A stretch of DNA of 64,000 nucleotides from Atopobium sp. oral taxon 810 str. F0209 (GCF_000466405.1 NZ_KE952944.1:1-64000), one strand, 5' to 3'; positions 8,232 through 18,100 are shown, counted from the first letter of the stretch. Notes: generated by a model from the letters alone, not told the origin. Made by a program: numbers and translations.

Positions 8232-9515
8232 GTGGGATTTGAAATTCAAAACGGCTTAGTTTTGCTTGATAAGGGTACAGAGGTTGGCTTTTGCGTAGAG
8301 CAAAAAACTCTTTATATCCAAGACGGACTAATCACAGGTATTGGCGCGGCTCCTACTGGGTTTATAGCAGAGCAGATCATCGATGCGCGTGACCGCCTCA
8401 TAATCCCTGGGCTTATCAATGCTCATACGCATAGCTATATGTCGCTGATGCGCAACGTGGCCAATGATTTGCCCTTTTCCGATTGGCTCTTTGGCGGGGT
8501 GCAGCCCATCGAGGACCGCATGGAGCCCAAAGATGCCTACTGGGCATCACTTTTAAGTCAAGCAGAAATGATTCGTACGGGCACTACCTGCTTTAATGAT
8601 ATGCAGATGCATATTAATCAGACCACTCGTGCTGTCAGCGAAACTGGTATGCGTGCTGTCATCTGCCGAGGTCTTGTAGGCAATGACTACGATCTTAATG
8701 ATCGTCGTCTGGCAGAAGCTCTTGACGAGCTTAAGGACTGGCGCAATTGCAGCAGGCTTTCCTTTCTGCTGGGACCCCATGCTCCTTATTCTTGTGGTCC
8801 TGATTACCTACGCATGCTTGCTGAAATAGCCCAAGAGGCTCAACTGGGTATCCACATCCACATTGCTGAATCCCAAGCTGAGACTGACGACATCCAAAAA
8901 AAGTATGGCGTCTCTCCCGTTGAATATATTGACAGCACTGGCATTTTTGATGTGCCTTGCATCGCGGCGCACTGTGTTCGTGTCAGCTACTCTGACCGCA
9001 TGATTCTTGCAAAAAAACACGTCAGCGTTGTAAGCAATCCCGCTTCAAATATGAAACTTGGCAATGGTTTTGCGCCTGTACCCGAACTCATGGCGGCAGG
9101 TGTGAATGTGTGCCTTGGCACCGATGGTCCTGCTTCCAATAATGCACAAAATATGTTTCGCGAAATGGGGCTGTTTGCTTTGATACACAAAGGAACCCAT
9201 GACAGCTCCACCTGTATCACCGCAGCAGACACCTTGCGCGCAGCAACTAGCAATGGTGCCCGTGCGCTCAGACTAAACTGCGGCGAAATCGCTGTTGGTC
9301 GCAAAGCAGATCTTGCGCTGTTGCGGCTCGATCTACCTTCTATGATTCCTGCTACCAATCTTCCCGCTGCGCTCACCTATTCGGCAAGCGGTGCTGAGGT
9401 AGAAAGCGTCATTATTGATGGCAAATTTGTAATGGATCACGGAGAATTGCTTACCATCGACGAAGAACGAGTCCGCGCAGAAGTCACGCGTATTTATCAT
9501 CGTCTCAACCTCTAG
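8232..9515 (+). CDS. MtaD/DadD-type SAH or methylthioadenosine deaminase
   Basis: A 427-residue amidohydrolase of the family that deaminates the adenine ring of S-adenosylhomocysteine, 5'-methylthioadenosine or 5'-deoxyadenosine. All metal and catalytic signatures are present: NAHTHSYMSLMR (HxH), GPHAPYSC, HIHIAESQAE, AAHCVRVS and LGTDGPASNN. The start is placed at GTG 8232, where AAGGA lies 6 nt upstream. The longer frame from 8046 adds about 60 residues with no family similarity. It is 58 bp upstream of the SAH-hydrolase gene. Together they suggest SAH is deaminated to S-inosylhomocysteine, then hydrolysed. The exact substrate preference is inferred. Confidence 0.88.
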   Translation: MGFEIQNGLVLLDKGTEVGFCVEQKTLYIQDGLITGIGAAPTGFIAEQIIDARDRLIIPGLINAHTHSYMSLMRNVANDLPFSDWLFGGVQPIEDRMEPKDAYWASLLSQAEMIRTGTTCFNDMQMHINQTTRAVSETGMRAVICRGLVGNDYDLNDRRLAEALDELKDWRNCSRLSFLLGPHAPYSCGPDYLRMLAEIAQEAQLGIHIHIAESQAETDDIQKKYGVSPVEYIDSTGIFDVPCIAAHCVRVSYSDRMILAKKHVSVVSNPASNMKLGNGFAPVPELMAAGVNVCLGTDGPASNNAQNMFREMGLFALIHKGTHDSSTCITAADTLRAATSNGARALRLNCGEIAVGRKADLALLRLDLPSMIPATNLPAALTYSASGAEVESVIIDGKFVMDHGELLTIDEERVRAEVTRIYHRLNL

Positions 9516-9573
9516 CTAGGTCAATTTTGTAAGAATGTGCAAAAAGCACTGCGATATGTAACGGAGGATACTT

Positions 9574-10836
9574 ATGCCAGCCGATAAGAGTGTTATCAGG
9601 GACATCAATCTTGCTGATTCTGGATTGCTCAAGATTGATTGGGTAAGACGCAATTGCCCGCTGCTTACCATGCTGAAGGAAGAATTCGAGCAGACCAGGC
9701 CATTTGCAGGCAAGAAAATTGCCTTGTCCATTCATCTCGAAGCAAAGACAGCTTATCTTTGCCTGGTGCTTGCAGCTGGCGGAGCAGAAATGTATGTTAC
9801 GGGCTCCAATCCACTATCGACCCAAGATGATGTCGCCGCCGCATTAGTACACGAGGGTCTTGAGGTCCATGCCATTCACGGTGCAACAGCCGAAGAATAT
9901 GCCGCTGGCACTCACGCCGTACTCGCCGCTGGTCCCGATCTCATCATTGATGATGGTGGCGACTTGGTTTATCTCATGCATACCGATCCAGAGCTGCAAA
10001 AACTTATCCCTCATGTCATTGGCGGCTGCGAGGAAACTACAACAGGAATCATCCGCCTAGAAGCTATGAACCGCGAGGGCAAGCTACGCTTCCCAATGGT
10101 GCGCGTTAACAATGCCATGATGAAGCACTTCTTTGACAACCGCTATGGCACAGGCCAATCTGTTTGGGATGGTATTGACCGTACCACCAATCTTGTTGTT
10201 GCTGGCAAGACTGCTGTTGTCGCAGGCTATGGCTGGTGTGGCAAGGGCGTTGCAATGCGCGCTAAAGGCCTTGGAGCTCGTGTTATCGTTACAGAAATCG
10301 ATCCCGTCAAGGCAATCGAAGCGGTGATGGATGGCTTCGACGTGATGCCTATGGCAGAAGCTGCACCTTTGGGCGACTTCTTTATCACTGTTACTGGTTG
10401 CAACAAGGTCATCGATGAGGAAGATTTCCTCCTCATGCATGAGGGCGCCATCCTCTGCAATGCTGGTCACTTTGACGTCGAAGTCGACATGGAGGGGCTA
10501 CACAAGCTTGCTGTAGAATCCAAGCTCATGCGTGAAAACATCATGGGTTACAAACTACCTAATGGTATCTGGATTTATGTCCTTGGCGAGGGCCGTTTGG
10601 TCAATCTTGCTTGCGGCGATGGGCACCCTGCAGAGATTATGGATATGTCCTTTGCAATTCAAGCGCTCTCAGCAAAATATCTGGTTGAGCACCAAGGTGA
10701 GTTTGATGAGATGCTCATGGATGTTCCTACGGACGTTGACTTGGAGACTGCCCGCAAAAAACTCTCCTTTATGGGCAAGCACATCGATGTACTTACACCC
10801 GAGCAAGAGCACTACCTCAATGACTCTGACGTGTAA
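9574..10836 (+). CDS. Adenosylhomocysteinase family protein, HxExK type
   Basis: A 420-residue NAD-dependent SAH-hydrolase family enzyme that cleaves S-adenosyl- (or S-inosyl-) homocysteine to homocysteine and a nucleoside. The catalytic set is intact: His54, Asp126 (IIDDGGD), Glu153 (CEETTTG), Lys184 with Asp188-Asn189 (KHFFDN), His299 (GHFDVEVD) and a GHP motif near the end. The Rossmann motif GYGWCGKG is also present. The motif after His54 is HLEAK, not the HMTVE of animal and most bacterial enzymes. The C-terminal Lys/Tyr tail is absent, as in archaeal and Thermotoga-type enzymes. GGAGG precedes the ATG at 9574. Paired with the deaminase at 8232, S-inosylhomocysteine is a plausible true substrate. 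Confidence 0.9.
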   Translation: MPADKSVIRDINLADSGLLKIDWVRRNCPLLTMLKEEFEQTRPFAGKKIALSIHLEAKTAYLCLVLAAGGAEMYVTGSNPLSTQDDVAAALVHEGLEVHAIHGATAEEYAAGTHAVLAAGPDLIIDDGGDLVYLMHTDPELQKLIPHVIGGCEETTTGIIRLEAMNREGKLRFPMVRVNNAMMKHFFDNRYGTGQSVWDGIDRTTNLVVAGKTAVVAGYGWCGKGVAMRAKGLGARVIVTEIDPVKAIEAVMDGFDVMPMAEAAPLGDFFITVTGCNKVIDEEDFLLMHEGAILCNAGHFDVEVDMEGLHKLAVESKLMRENIMGYKLPNGIWIYVLGEGRLVNLACGDGHPAEIMDMSFAIQALSAKYLVEHQGEFDEMLMDVPTDVDLETARKKLSFMGKHIDVLTPEQEHYLNDSDV

Positions 10837-10878
10837 AAGCTTGAGAACAAGCAGTACACAAGTAAGCTAAATAATTTG

Positions 10879-10937
10879 AACCGCACCTGCAAAACTTGGA
10901 CTTAGAAAAAAGTTCGGGTTTTGGAGGTGCAGTTTTT
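10879..10937 (+). terminator. Intrinsic terminator after the SAH-hydrolase gene
   Basis: CACCTGCAAAAC and GTTTTGGAGGTG form a stem with one mismatch around a loop of about 22 nt, followed by GCAGTTTTT. It ends the rightward deaminase/hydrolase transcript. The partner gene on the other strand ends at 10999, so it may serve both directions. Confidence 0.75.
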
Positions 10938-10998
10938 ACCATCCATCTTCAATGAAATCCACTGTCGCGATTGGCATTCTCAATCCACCAGACTTGAT

Positions 10999-13608
10999 TT
11001 AATCCGGCAAATTTTGATTGGTAAGATCGCTTGATGTAACAGGAAGCAACTTCTTCGCTGCATAGTTGTACAAAAGACTTATCGCAAAGCATAAGACGCC
11101 GCCAATAATAAAAGCGACGATACGAGAAATTGTAGAACCATCACCAAAGTCAAAGAGCACCATCTTGAGTACGCAAAGCATTGTTACAACCAAGCCATAC
11201 AGACGCATTGGTCGAATGTTTAATCTAAAGCCTACGGCTATACAAATGAGAGCACAAATCATATAAATCAAACTTATGGCATAACCCAGCTCTTCAAGAA
11301 TGCCCAAACGATTTAAAACTGCTGGGCATAAGAACGTAAACAAGATTGCCCAGACAACCTGAAGAAAGGCAAGTGAACGTCTATTCTTTTGTGCGTGCTC
11401 CCATACACGAGCCACGATCATAGCCAGTACAAGCACAGCGCACAAAAGATATATGGTAGTAGCAAATAGGTTTCTCGCTGGACTGTTTGTATCAGGGCTA
11501 CCTGAGATATGAAAAATAAAACTGCTGAGAAGAACAACTTCGTTAATCTGTGCCGCTATAATCCAAGCTCGAGAACAAACGGACTTTTCTTGTAATTGCA
11601 AGAGAGAAAAGCCCGTAAAAGCTGTCTGTGGAAGACCGGGGAAGAACACAAACAACCCCATAAGCTGAGCCAATCTGAACAATGGTAATTGTTCAATAAA
11701 GAGACCATTAATAGATGGAATTGTCTCCATAGATAGCTCGAAGAACACCAGTAATACAAATAGCACAGGAACACGTTTTGCCTCAATATCAACGTTGTAG
11801 CCATGATGCCTCCACCATACAAGCGGAGCCATAGTTGCTATTAAAGCAACAAGGGGTCCAAGTACACCAAATTCTGGAACAAGCTGAGCGTAGCCAGTAG
11901 TCAAAAGATACACTGCTTCGACGGCCAAAATTACATGACCTGCAATAGCATAGTTGCCGTCTAGCTGTGCGTACGAAAGAGCATAGAGCACAACTGTAAC
12001 GAGGAGCAAACCAGAAATTGAAGGAATAAAGGCTACCCATCTAAAGTGTGGAGCACTAATCAGCAGCAAGATAGCAGCAACACTTGTTGCCGCAATAATC
12101 GCCACTCTGCTCAAACCAGCATTGAAGTCCTTTTTCTGGACAAACAATAAAATAATTCCCACATGAAGCACCAGTACAAGAATGCATATACCAAGCGCAG
12201 CATCAAGCTCCCAAGTAATACTCTCCTGCATAATGCGCTGGAAGAAAAACTCCGATGACACCTGCAGATTTGTATGCGTCCAAGATAGAAAAAGATGAAC
12301 GAGCACCTTGTATACATCAGTGCAAAGCATATAAAGCCACAAAAACTCCCCTATCACATAAGATGGAGTTGCTGCTGTATGTTGAGAGACTTTTTGATCC
12401 TGCATCAAAGCTTTTCTTAGTAAATAAAGAACGAATGATGCGGTAATAAACTGAATGAAAAACGCAAGGACAACAACAATACTCGGAAGTTCCGAACGAA
12501 ATCCCGCGGTATATATAGGAATAACAAACCAGAATATCCCAGAAAAGAGGATTTCTCCTGCATCAAAGCGATGCCACAGATAAGTGCTTGCTATGAGGGC
12601 AAGGACTAATGATGCAAGTAGCCCCAAGCAGTATACGCGACGCATACTTACTAGGCTTCCACCTACAACAATAAGACAAGCAAGCAGCTGATAAGCAATA
12701 ATAATGAAAATACTGCTGTCACTAAAACCAAAGCTGTAGGAAAAACAAACCGAGATGATCATGCCTGCATGGGCTACAACCGCAAGCACAATGGAATTAA
12801 AGCGTTTTACCAAATACATACATAAGGCGCTCCAGACTAAAAGCAGCGCCAGAACACCAAGATTGTCAAGATATCCAAAATAAAGGCGTGTTATAAGAAG
12901 CGAAATAAAGAATCCTCCTGCACCTGTTCCCAAGAGGATTGATGGGAGCAGCGGCGCATGCTTTGTTACATTAATCTCCCCCGTAGCCAAAGGAATTGTA
13001 TGAGCAGAAACTTGACGTTTGACGGCAACGAAGCCAACAACCAAAAATACAGCGCTCAAACTGTACATAAGCGAGCAGCGGATAACATCACCCAAAGAAG
13101 GAACAACGAGCATGCCAAGAAGTACAAGACCAATAAAGACCAATCCAGCAGAAACAAAACCAAAGATATTTCGACCTATGAGGTTTTCAAATGATGAGAA
13201 ACTCGCCTTTTGAGAAGGCTCAAAACTAGAGGATGACTCTGGGGTAAACGCTGATTTTGAAATAAACCCCTCTGGTATGGGAGGCACACCTGCAGATCGC
13301 TGTGGTACAGCGGGATGCTGCGGTGTAGTAGGGACTGAAGTAGGTATGGTGGTTGGTGCAGGTGTAGCACGGACTACAGAACTGGATGGTGTTGCGGATG
13401 TATATTCCGTTTGATTCGGGGGCGTAAGTGCAAGATCGGGGTTATTATTTGTCGATTTAGGCTGCTTCTCTGGTAGGAGCGTCTGCAGCACATTTTCTAA
13501 ATGCTTGACTTTTCTTTTTAGTGTAGAGATCGAAACAACGCTGTAAATGACAAGCACTATGAGCGCAAGTTCGAAGAGCGGAGGAAGCCTATCATACGGA
13601 TATAGCAT
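10999..13608 (-). CDS. Large polytopic membrane protein, DUF2339-like
   Basis: An 869-residue protein with a short N-terminal membrane segment, a coiled-coil-like stretch (LKRKVKHLENVLQTLLP) and a Pro/Thr/Ser-rich linker to about residue 130. A long run of perhaps 20 or more membrane helices follows. The entry motif IGRNIFGFVSAGLVFIGLVLL resembles the start of the DUF2339 family of predicted membrane proteins, whose function is unknown. The ATG at 13608 has AAAGGTGG 6 nt upstream; the frame upstream of it lacks a ribosome site. It stands alone between the two SAH-related gene pairs. A transport or envelope role can only be guessed. Confidence 0.8.
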   Translation of the reverse strand: MLYPYDRLPPLFELALIVLVIYSVVSISTLKRKVKHLENVLQTLLPEKQPKSTNNNPDLALTPPNQTEYTSATPSSSVVRATPAPTTIPTSVPTTPQHPAVPQRSAGVPPIPEGFISKSAFTPESSSSFEPSQKASFSSFENLIGRNIFGFVSAGLVFIGLVLLGMLVVPSLGDVIRCSLMYSLSAVFLVVGFVAVKRQVSAHTIPLATGEINVTKHAPLLPSILLGTGAGGFFISLLITRLYFGYLDNLGVLALLLVWSALCMYLVKRFNSIVLAVVAHAGMIISVCFSYSFGFSDSSIFIIIAYQLLACLIVVGGSLVSMRRVYCLGLLASLVLALIASTYLWHRFDAGEILFSGIFWFVIPIYTAGFRSELPSIVVVLAFFIQFITASFVLYLLRKALMQDQKVSQHTAATPSYVIGEFLWLYMLCTDVYKVLVHLFLSWTHTNLQVSSEFFFQRIMQESITWELDAALGICILVLVLHVGIILLFVQKKDFNAGLSRVAIIAATSVAAILLLISAPHFRWVAFIPSISGLLLVTVVLYALSYAQLDGNYAIAGHVILAVEAVYLLTTGYAQLVPEFGVLGPLVALIATMAPLVWWRHHGYNVDIEAKRVPVLFVLLVFFELSMETIPSINGLFIEQLPLFRLAQLMGLFVFFPGLPQTAFTGFSLLQLQEKSVCSRAWIIAAQINEVVLLSSFIFHISGSPDTNSPARNLFATTIYLLCAVLVLAMIVARVWEHAQKNRRSLAFLQVVWAILFTFLCPAVLNRLGILEELGYAISLIYMICALICIAVGFRLNIRPMRLYGLVVTMLCVLKMVLFDFGDGSTISRIVAFIIGGVLCFAISLLYNYAAKKLLPVTSSDLTNQNLPD

Positions 13609-13772
13609 TACTGCACCACCTTTGTATGCAAGCCTTAAGGCAGCCACCAATACAACAAGGCGTTTATACTCCGTAGTATTACACACAATATGGTATTGCG
13701 TTTTTAGCATGCCAAGCTGTGATGCCTTTGAAACGCAGGTTAAAAAGGCGAGCTTACGTATTAAGCTCTGTG

Positions 13773-15116
13773 CTACCAGATACGATTGTAGACAAGCTTA
13801 CCAGACAACAGTGTTGCACGACAGCTACCGGCACCTTTGAGGACAAAATAATCGAGCGTCTCTTCAACACCCATAGGCGTGCTGATATCGATAGGTATAT
13901 CAAAGAAAGCAAGGTCAGCAAGGGCGCCAGGATTAATCTGGCCAATACGATTGGAACCACAATTGAGTCCCATTGATTCAGCCCCGCCCAAGGTCAGCGC
14001 ACGAATAATGCGATGTGACAAATCGTCGCGATCGTAGCCCTGCTCAACTGCAAGCTTATAGACCTCCGCTGCATCATCCATAACATCTAAAGAAGGACAG
14101 CTCGACAAAGAGTCAGTACCAATTGCAATAGGATTTCCTTCTTCTAGATAGCGGGCAACGGGCGCATCGCGCACGGTGCAGGTCACACGATTTGAACGTG
14201 GACACAAAGCAACGCTCACACCACGTTGCCGCAGAATACGCCTATCCTCACGCGACGCATATACCCCATGCGCGATATGCACATCTGGTCCCAGCACACC
14301 CAGTTGATCAACAAACTGGATTGCACTTACCTCAAAACCAGCCGCGTGGAGTGCAAGATAGCCATCCCAATTTTTGTCACTCCATACATACGAGGTAAGA
14401 TTTGAGAGCTTTGAGGGAAAAGCGCCAGCCTCAACAGGAGTTTCTCCCAAATGAATATGTAAGCGCATACCAAGACCACGCGCAATATCAGGCAAGTCCA
14501 ACAAGGGACCTGAACCTAATGAATAAGGCGCATGGGGACTGATGCCCAAACGAATATCTTGGTTGCGTCCAGCTTCTGCCAGCTGACTGATAAGCGTGCG
14601 TGCGCCCTCACGCGACCAAGCTTCATTTTCCCAATCCATAACTTCCCAGTACGCAATACCGTGCATACCAAGACTACCAAGCGCACCAACTGCTTCGATA
14701 TCAGACACCACATCAGCCGCCGACGTTGCACCTAATTCAAGAAGCTGACGCGCACCATCATGTGCCCACCGTTTCCAAGGCTTCTCTTCGGGCACATCGT
14801 AAATCTCATCAAAAGCCAGTTCCCATGCGCGGAAACTGTCATAAATCTTTTGTCCCACCGAAGACATACCCGTGTACTGCAAATGCGTATGAGCATTTAC
14901 AAGACCCGGTAACAACATGCCATCAAAATGTCGCTCAATCATCTCTTGCTGAGCCTGCGCATCCAACTCTTCGCGTAGCACTTCAAGCACCCACGAGCGT
15001 GTACCCACATGCAAAACCCGCTCCCCGCGTACAGCTACGGCACCATTGACGATAACGGGCATCGATACGGGTACAACCAGGGGAGCCGAATACACAATAA
15101 CTTGTTGACTCTGCAC
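13773..15116 (-). CDS. Second MtaD-like amidohydrolase
   Basis: A 447-residue amidohydrolase of the adenosine-type deaminase group. Metal-ligand motifs are intact: NAHTHLQYTGM (HxH), ISPHAPYS, HIHLGETPVEAG, IAHGVYAS and GTDSLSSCPS. It is clearly different from the protein at 8232, having ETPVEAG where MtaD has ESQAE. That makes the substrate uncertain. Aminodeoxyfutalosine deaminases of menaquinone synthesis belong to the same superfamily and are an alternative. The GTG start at 15116 has AAGGAGG about 8 nt upstream. It follows the diverged AhcY-like gene by 69 bp in the same direction, so a shared pathway with a nucleoside thioether is the best inference. Confidence 0.82.
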   Translation of the reverse strand: MQSQQVIVYSAPLVVPVSMPVIVNGAVAVRGERVLHVGTRSWVLEVLREELDAQAQQEMIERHFDGMLLPGLVNAHTHLQYTGMSSVGQKIYDSFRAWELAFDEIYDVPEEKPWKRWAHDGARQLLELGATSAADVVSDIEAVGALGSLGMHGIAYWEVMDWENEAWSREGARTLISQLAEAGRNQDIRLGISPHAPYSLGSGPLLDLPDIARGLGMRLHIHLGETPVEAGAFPSKLSNLTSYVWSDKNWDGYLALHAAGFEVSAIQFVDQLGVLGPDVHIAHGVYASREDRRILRQRGVSVALCPRSNRVTCTVRDAPVARYLEEGNPIAIGTDSLSSCPSLDVMDDAAEVYKLAVEQGYDRDDLSHRIIRALTLGGAESMGLNCGSNRIGQINPGALADLAFFDIPIDISTPMGVEETLDYFVLKGAGSCRATLLSGKLVYNRIW

Positions 15117-15185
15117 GCTATAGCCTCCTTGGCGGCAAACTTGGTCACACAGTTTGGTTACACGATAGCGTTTCGGACATCTAGG

Positions 15186-16607
15186 CTAGACATCCGAAAA
15201 ACGCATAAGTCTCCAATCAGGCACAGTATCACTCTTTTGCCCCACTTGCCGTGCAGAAGCCCCGCGAACAGCAAGAGCAAGCTGAGCTATAAGGCTCTCA
15301 TCATCCTTGCCCAGACGCAAAAGCTTGGCAGGAAGCTCCCCCTTATGCTCCACGAGATATGCTATCGCTGCTACCTGCACAGCCAAGCTAAGGTCCATCA
15401 CCTCAATCGGATTGCCTCCACCAGCGGTGTAATTTACCCCATCGCCATTGGCAAGCAAGCGGAGCGTTGGACCATCTGGAACTTGTAGCTCACGAATAGC
15501 ATCTGTATCTGCACCCCTTAGTGCGTCAGCGGGCAGCTCGTCTAGAGCAAGCTCATGAGAAATGCCCCCTATCACTGCTAGGGTCACCCCATCTCGTAAC
15601 AGTTTCATCTCCTCTACCGATACGGTATGGCGAACACCCGTTGCAGACACAACCATATCAGCGCATGCAAATGCTTCTGCAATATCGGCAACCTTAAAGC
15701 CATCAAAACGTGCCCGCAAAGCAGCTGCAGGGTCACCATCCACGATACAGACGTCCGCCCCCAAAGTACGAATACGTCGTGCAAAACCTTCGCCCACAGG
15801 GCCATAGCCAATAACTACTACCTCTACCCCCGCAAAACAGTGCCACCCAAACAGAGCTTGTATGCTTGTCACACAGGTTTCGCCCGTACCATGCCGATTG
15901 TCAAAGCAGGTTTTAAGGCGCGAGTCGTTAACCGCAACCACAGGCCAGGGCAGCTCCTGCGCCGCTTCCATGGCTGCAAAAGCACGAACACCCGATGTTG
16001 TCTCCTCTGCCACACCTATAAGCTGAGCAGATAGCTCTGGACGCTCCAACTTGCATAGTCGAGCAAAACTACCCCCATCATCCACAATCAGATTGGGTCG
16101 CAGATGATCAAGCAAACACAAAGCACCTGCGTGATCTTGCTCGGACGTCCATGTAGCACATGCCTCAACCATCACATCACGTCTGGCAAGCTCATCAGCC
16201 ACGCGCGGGTCAACTTCTGCGGCAGGCGCAAATACCCCTACCTCAGCGCCTGCACGCTTAAGTTCTTGTAACAGCACACTTGTCTTGGGCTCCAGTACCA
16301 GACAGACTGCAATACGCAGCCCCTGCAAGCTTTGCTTTGCCACAAGGCCATCCACAAGAGCACGGGTAACAGGCATGTATTTTGCAGCGCGCGCCATCGC
16401 TTCGGTACCAGTGAGTTCCTTCTTTTCGGGCAACTCATTCCAAACGAAATCTGCTTCCTCACGTTGAGAAATCGGCAGCAATCCCCAACTCTGAAACGCC
16501 GTGCGCAGACTGTCTGTCAAAGTTTCCTTAGTCACAAAAACGCACGAGCCCGCTAGTGATCTATTTGTCCGACAGGATAACTCTGCAACCCATTCTGCAA
16601 ATTCCAT
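15186..16607 (-). CDS. Diverged AhcY-like protein with altered active site
   Basis: A 473-residue member of the SAH-hydrolase superfamily. The Rossmann motif GYGPVGEG, Asp176-Asp177 (IVDDGG), Glu201 (AEETTSG), Lys232 and Asp236-Asn237 (LKTCFDN) are kept. The catalytic His before LEPK is Val104, the GHFDVE histidine is replaced (IGGISHE, a Gly at that place) and the GHP motif is GNP. NAD binding therefore seems kept while the substrate chemistry has changed. The first 80 residues are unlike usual SAH hydrolases. The start is uncertain: ATG at 16607 has GGAG 13 nt upstream, and TTG at 16619 is possible. It lies 29 bp downstream of a MATE exporter. Confidence 0.75.
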   Translation of the reverse strand: MEFAEWVAELSCRTNRSLAGSCVFVTKETLTDSLRTAFQSWGLLPISQREEADFVWNELPEKKELTGTEAMARAAKYMPVTRALVDGLVAKQSLQGLRIAVCLVLEPKTSVLLQELKRAGAEVGVFAPAAEVDPRVADELARRDVMVEACATWTSEQDHAGALCLLDHLRPNLIVDDGGSFARLCKLERPELSAQLIGVAEETTSGVRAFAAMEAAQELPWPVVAVNDSRLKTCFDNRHGTGETCVTSIQALFGWHCFAGVEVVVIGYGPVGEGFARRIRTLGADVCIVDGDPAAALRARFDGFKVADIAEAFACADMVVSATGVRHTVSVEEMKLLRDGVTLAVIGGISHELALDELPADALRGADTDAIRELQVPDGPTLRLLANGDGVNYTAGGGNPIEVMDLSLAVQVAAIAYLVEHKGELPAKLLRLGKDDESLIAQLALAVRGASARQVGQKSDTVPDWRLMRFSDV

Positions 16608-16636
16608 ATCAGCTATCAAACTCCGTTCTGCTTTGC

Positions 16637-17989
16637 TTATCTACCTATCTCAATCCTGCCGCCACGCAGCTCACGACGGAAGTAATACAGCGCTGCAAGC
16701 GACAAAATCGCACCTAGCCACTCCGCACAAACATAGTTGAGCCACATACCCAAAAGGCCCAAGGGATACAGCAAAAACACCAATGCAACGGGGAAAATGA
16801 AGGCATTGCATAATGACAAAATCGAAGCCAAACGCGGCTGGCTGAGCGCCACCAACATGCTATATGTGCCCATCACTAGCCAACGCACAATATAGCCCAA
16901 TGAAAATAGTCGCAGTGCCCGAATAGCCTCTGCCAGATTGTCACCACTAGCAGTCGTTATAAAGACATGAACAATTTCATCAGGATAAATCCAAAGCAGG
17001 ACAATTGCGACAATGCATACCACTGCCGCCGCAGCAAAGCAGCGCAACTCAATCTGCTTGACACGATGTACATCATGGCGCCCCCAATTAAAACCAACTG
17101 CTGGCTGCAAGGAATCAAGCATGCCATAAACGAGCGGGAACACCATGCCATCAAAATACATCACCATGCCGTAGATAGTAACCGCAGCGGAACCACCTAA
17201 TTTCAGAAGAAAAAAATTCAATATCAGCGCAGTTGTTTGACCCGCAATATTACTGAGAAAAGTAGGTGTTCCATCGCCCACTACCCGACGAATGAGTGCC
17301 CACGTAAACTGAGGCCGCACAAAATGCAGTTGCAGCTCTCCTTTAAAAAACGGCCAAAATGCCACACACACTGCTATAAAAGTAGCCAAGCAAAAAGCAT
17401 GTCCTGCAGCCGCTACATCCAGATGCCAAACACCTAAAAACAAAATCATAAAAGCGATGCCTAGGCCGCTCATCAAAATATTGACACTCGTTGAGCGGCG
17501 GATGCGGCCGCAGATACGCAAATAGTTGTCTACTGCATACATAATGGTTGTGATGGGCGACCACATCGCATTAACCCGCAAGAACTTCACGGCATTATCA
17601 AGTAGCTCACCCTCAGCTCCCATTGCCCTAAAGAGAGACGGCGCTCCAAAGAAAAGCAGCGATCCTGTCAGCAAACCTGCGGCAAAAATTAACAGTATGG
17701 TACTTGAAAAAATATTGTTAGCCTCATCCTCATCACCACGGCCCAGCGCAATTGAGATGGGCACAGAGGACCCCACACCCAGCAAATCTGCAATTGCATA
17801 ATTGATAATGACAAGCGGTAGCGCAAGATTGACCGCTGCAAACGCCGCACTACCAAGAAAGCGCCCTACAAAAAGACCTTCGCTCACGTTATAGAGCGAA
17901 GAAGCAACCATGCTTACAGCACCAGGCAGCGCTGCCGTAAAAAACAAACGAGTTGGGCTTGTTTGAGTAAAAAGTTTTTCGTTATTCAT
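16637..17989 (-). CDS. MATE family efflux protein
   Basis: A 450-residue multidrug-and-toxin-extrusion type transporter with about 12 membrane helices in two similar halves. The start SPTRLFFTAALPGAVSMVASSLYNVSEGLFVGRFLG and the early GVGSSVPISIALGRGDEDEANN segment are typical of the bacterial NorM/DinF-like branch. Such proteins export small molecules using a Na+ or H+ gradient. The ATG at 17989 is chosen because family similarity begins there; an ATG 27 nt upstream is also possible. It sits just upstream of the diverged AhcY-like gene and the second amidohydrolase, so it may move a metabolite of that pathway. Confidence 0.87.
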   Translation of the reverse strand: MNNEKLFTQTSPTRLFFTAALPGAVSMVASSLYNVSEGLFVGRFLGSAAFAAVNLALPLVIINYAIADLLGVGSSVPISIALGRGDEDEANNIFSSTILLIFAAGLLTGSLLFFGAPSLFRAMGAEGELLDNAVKFLRVNAMWSPITTIMYAVDNYLRICGRIRRSTSVNILMSGLGIAFMILFLGVWHLDVAAAGHAFCLATFIAVCVAFWPFFKGELQLHFVRPQFTWALIRRVVGDGTPTFLSNIAGQTTALILNFFLLKLGGSAAVTIYGMVMYFDGMVFPLVYGMLDSLQPAVGFNWGRHDVHRVKQIELRCFAAAAVVCIVAIVLLWIYPDEIVHVFITTASGDNLAEAIRALRLFSLGYIVRWLVMGTYSMLVALSQPRLASILSLCNAFIFPVALVFLLYPLGLLGMWLNYVCAEWLGAILSLAALYYFRRELRGGRIEIGR

Positions 17990-18100
17990 ATGGTCCAAAC
18001 TATCGTCACCATGCATTTATTTAGCAGTCTCGTTGTGAGAGTAGTCTAACCGTGAACCCTCCTTGGGTACTATAAAAATACCGATAAAGGAGAGGCGTTC

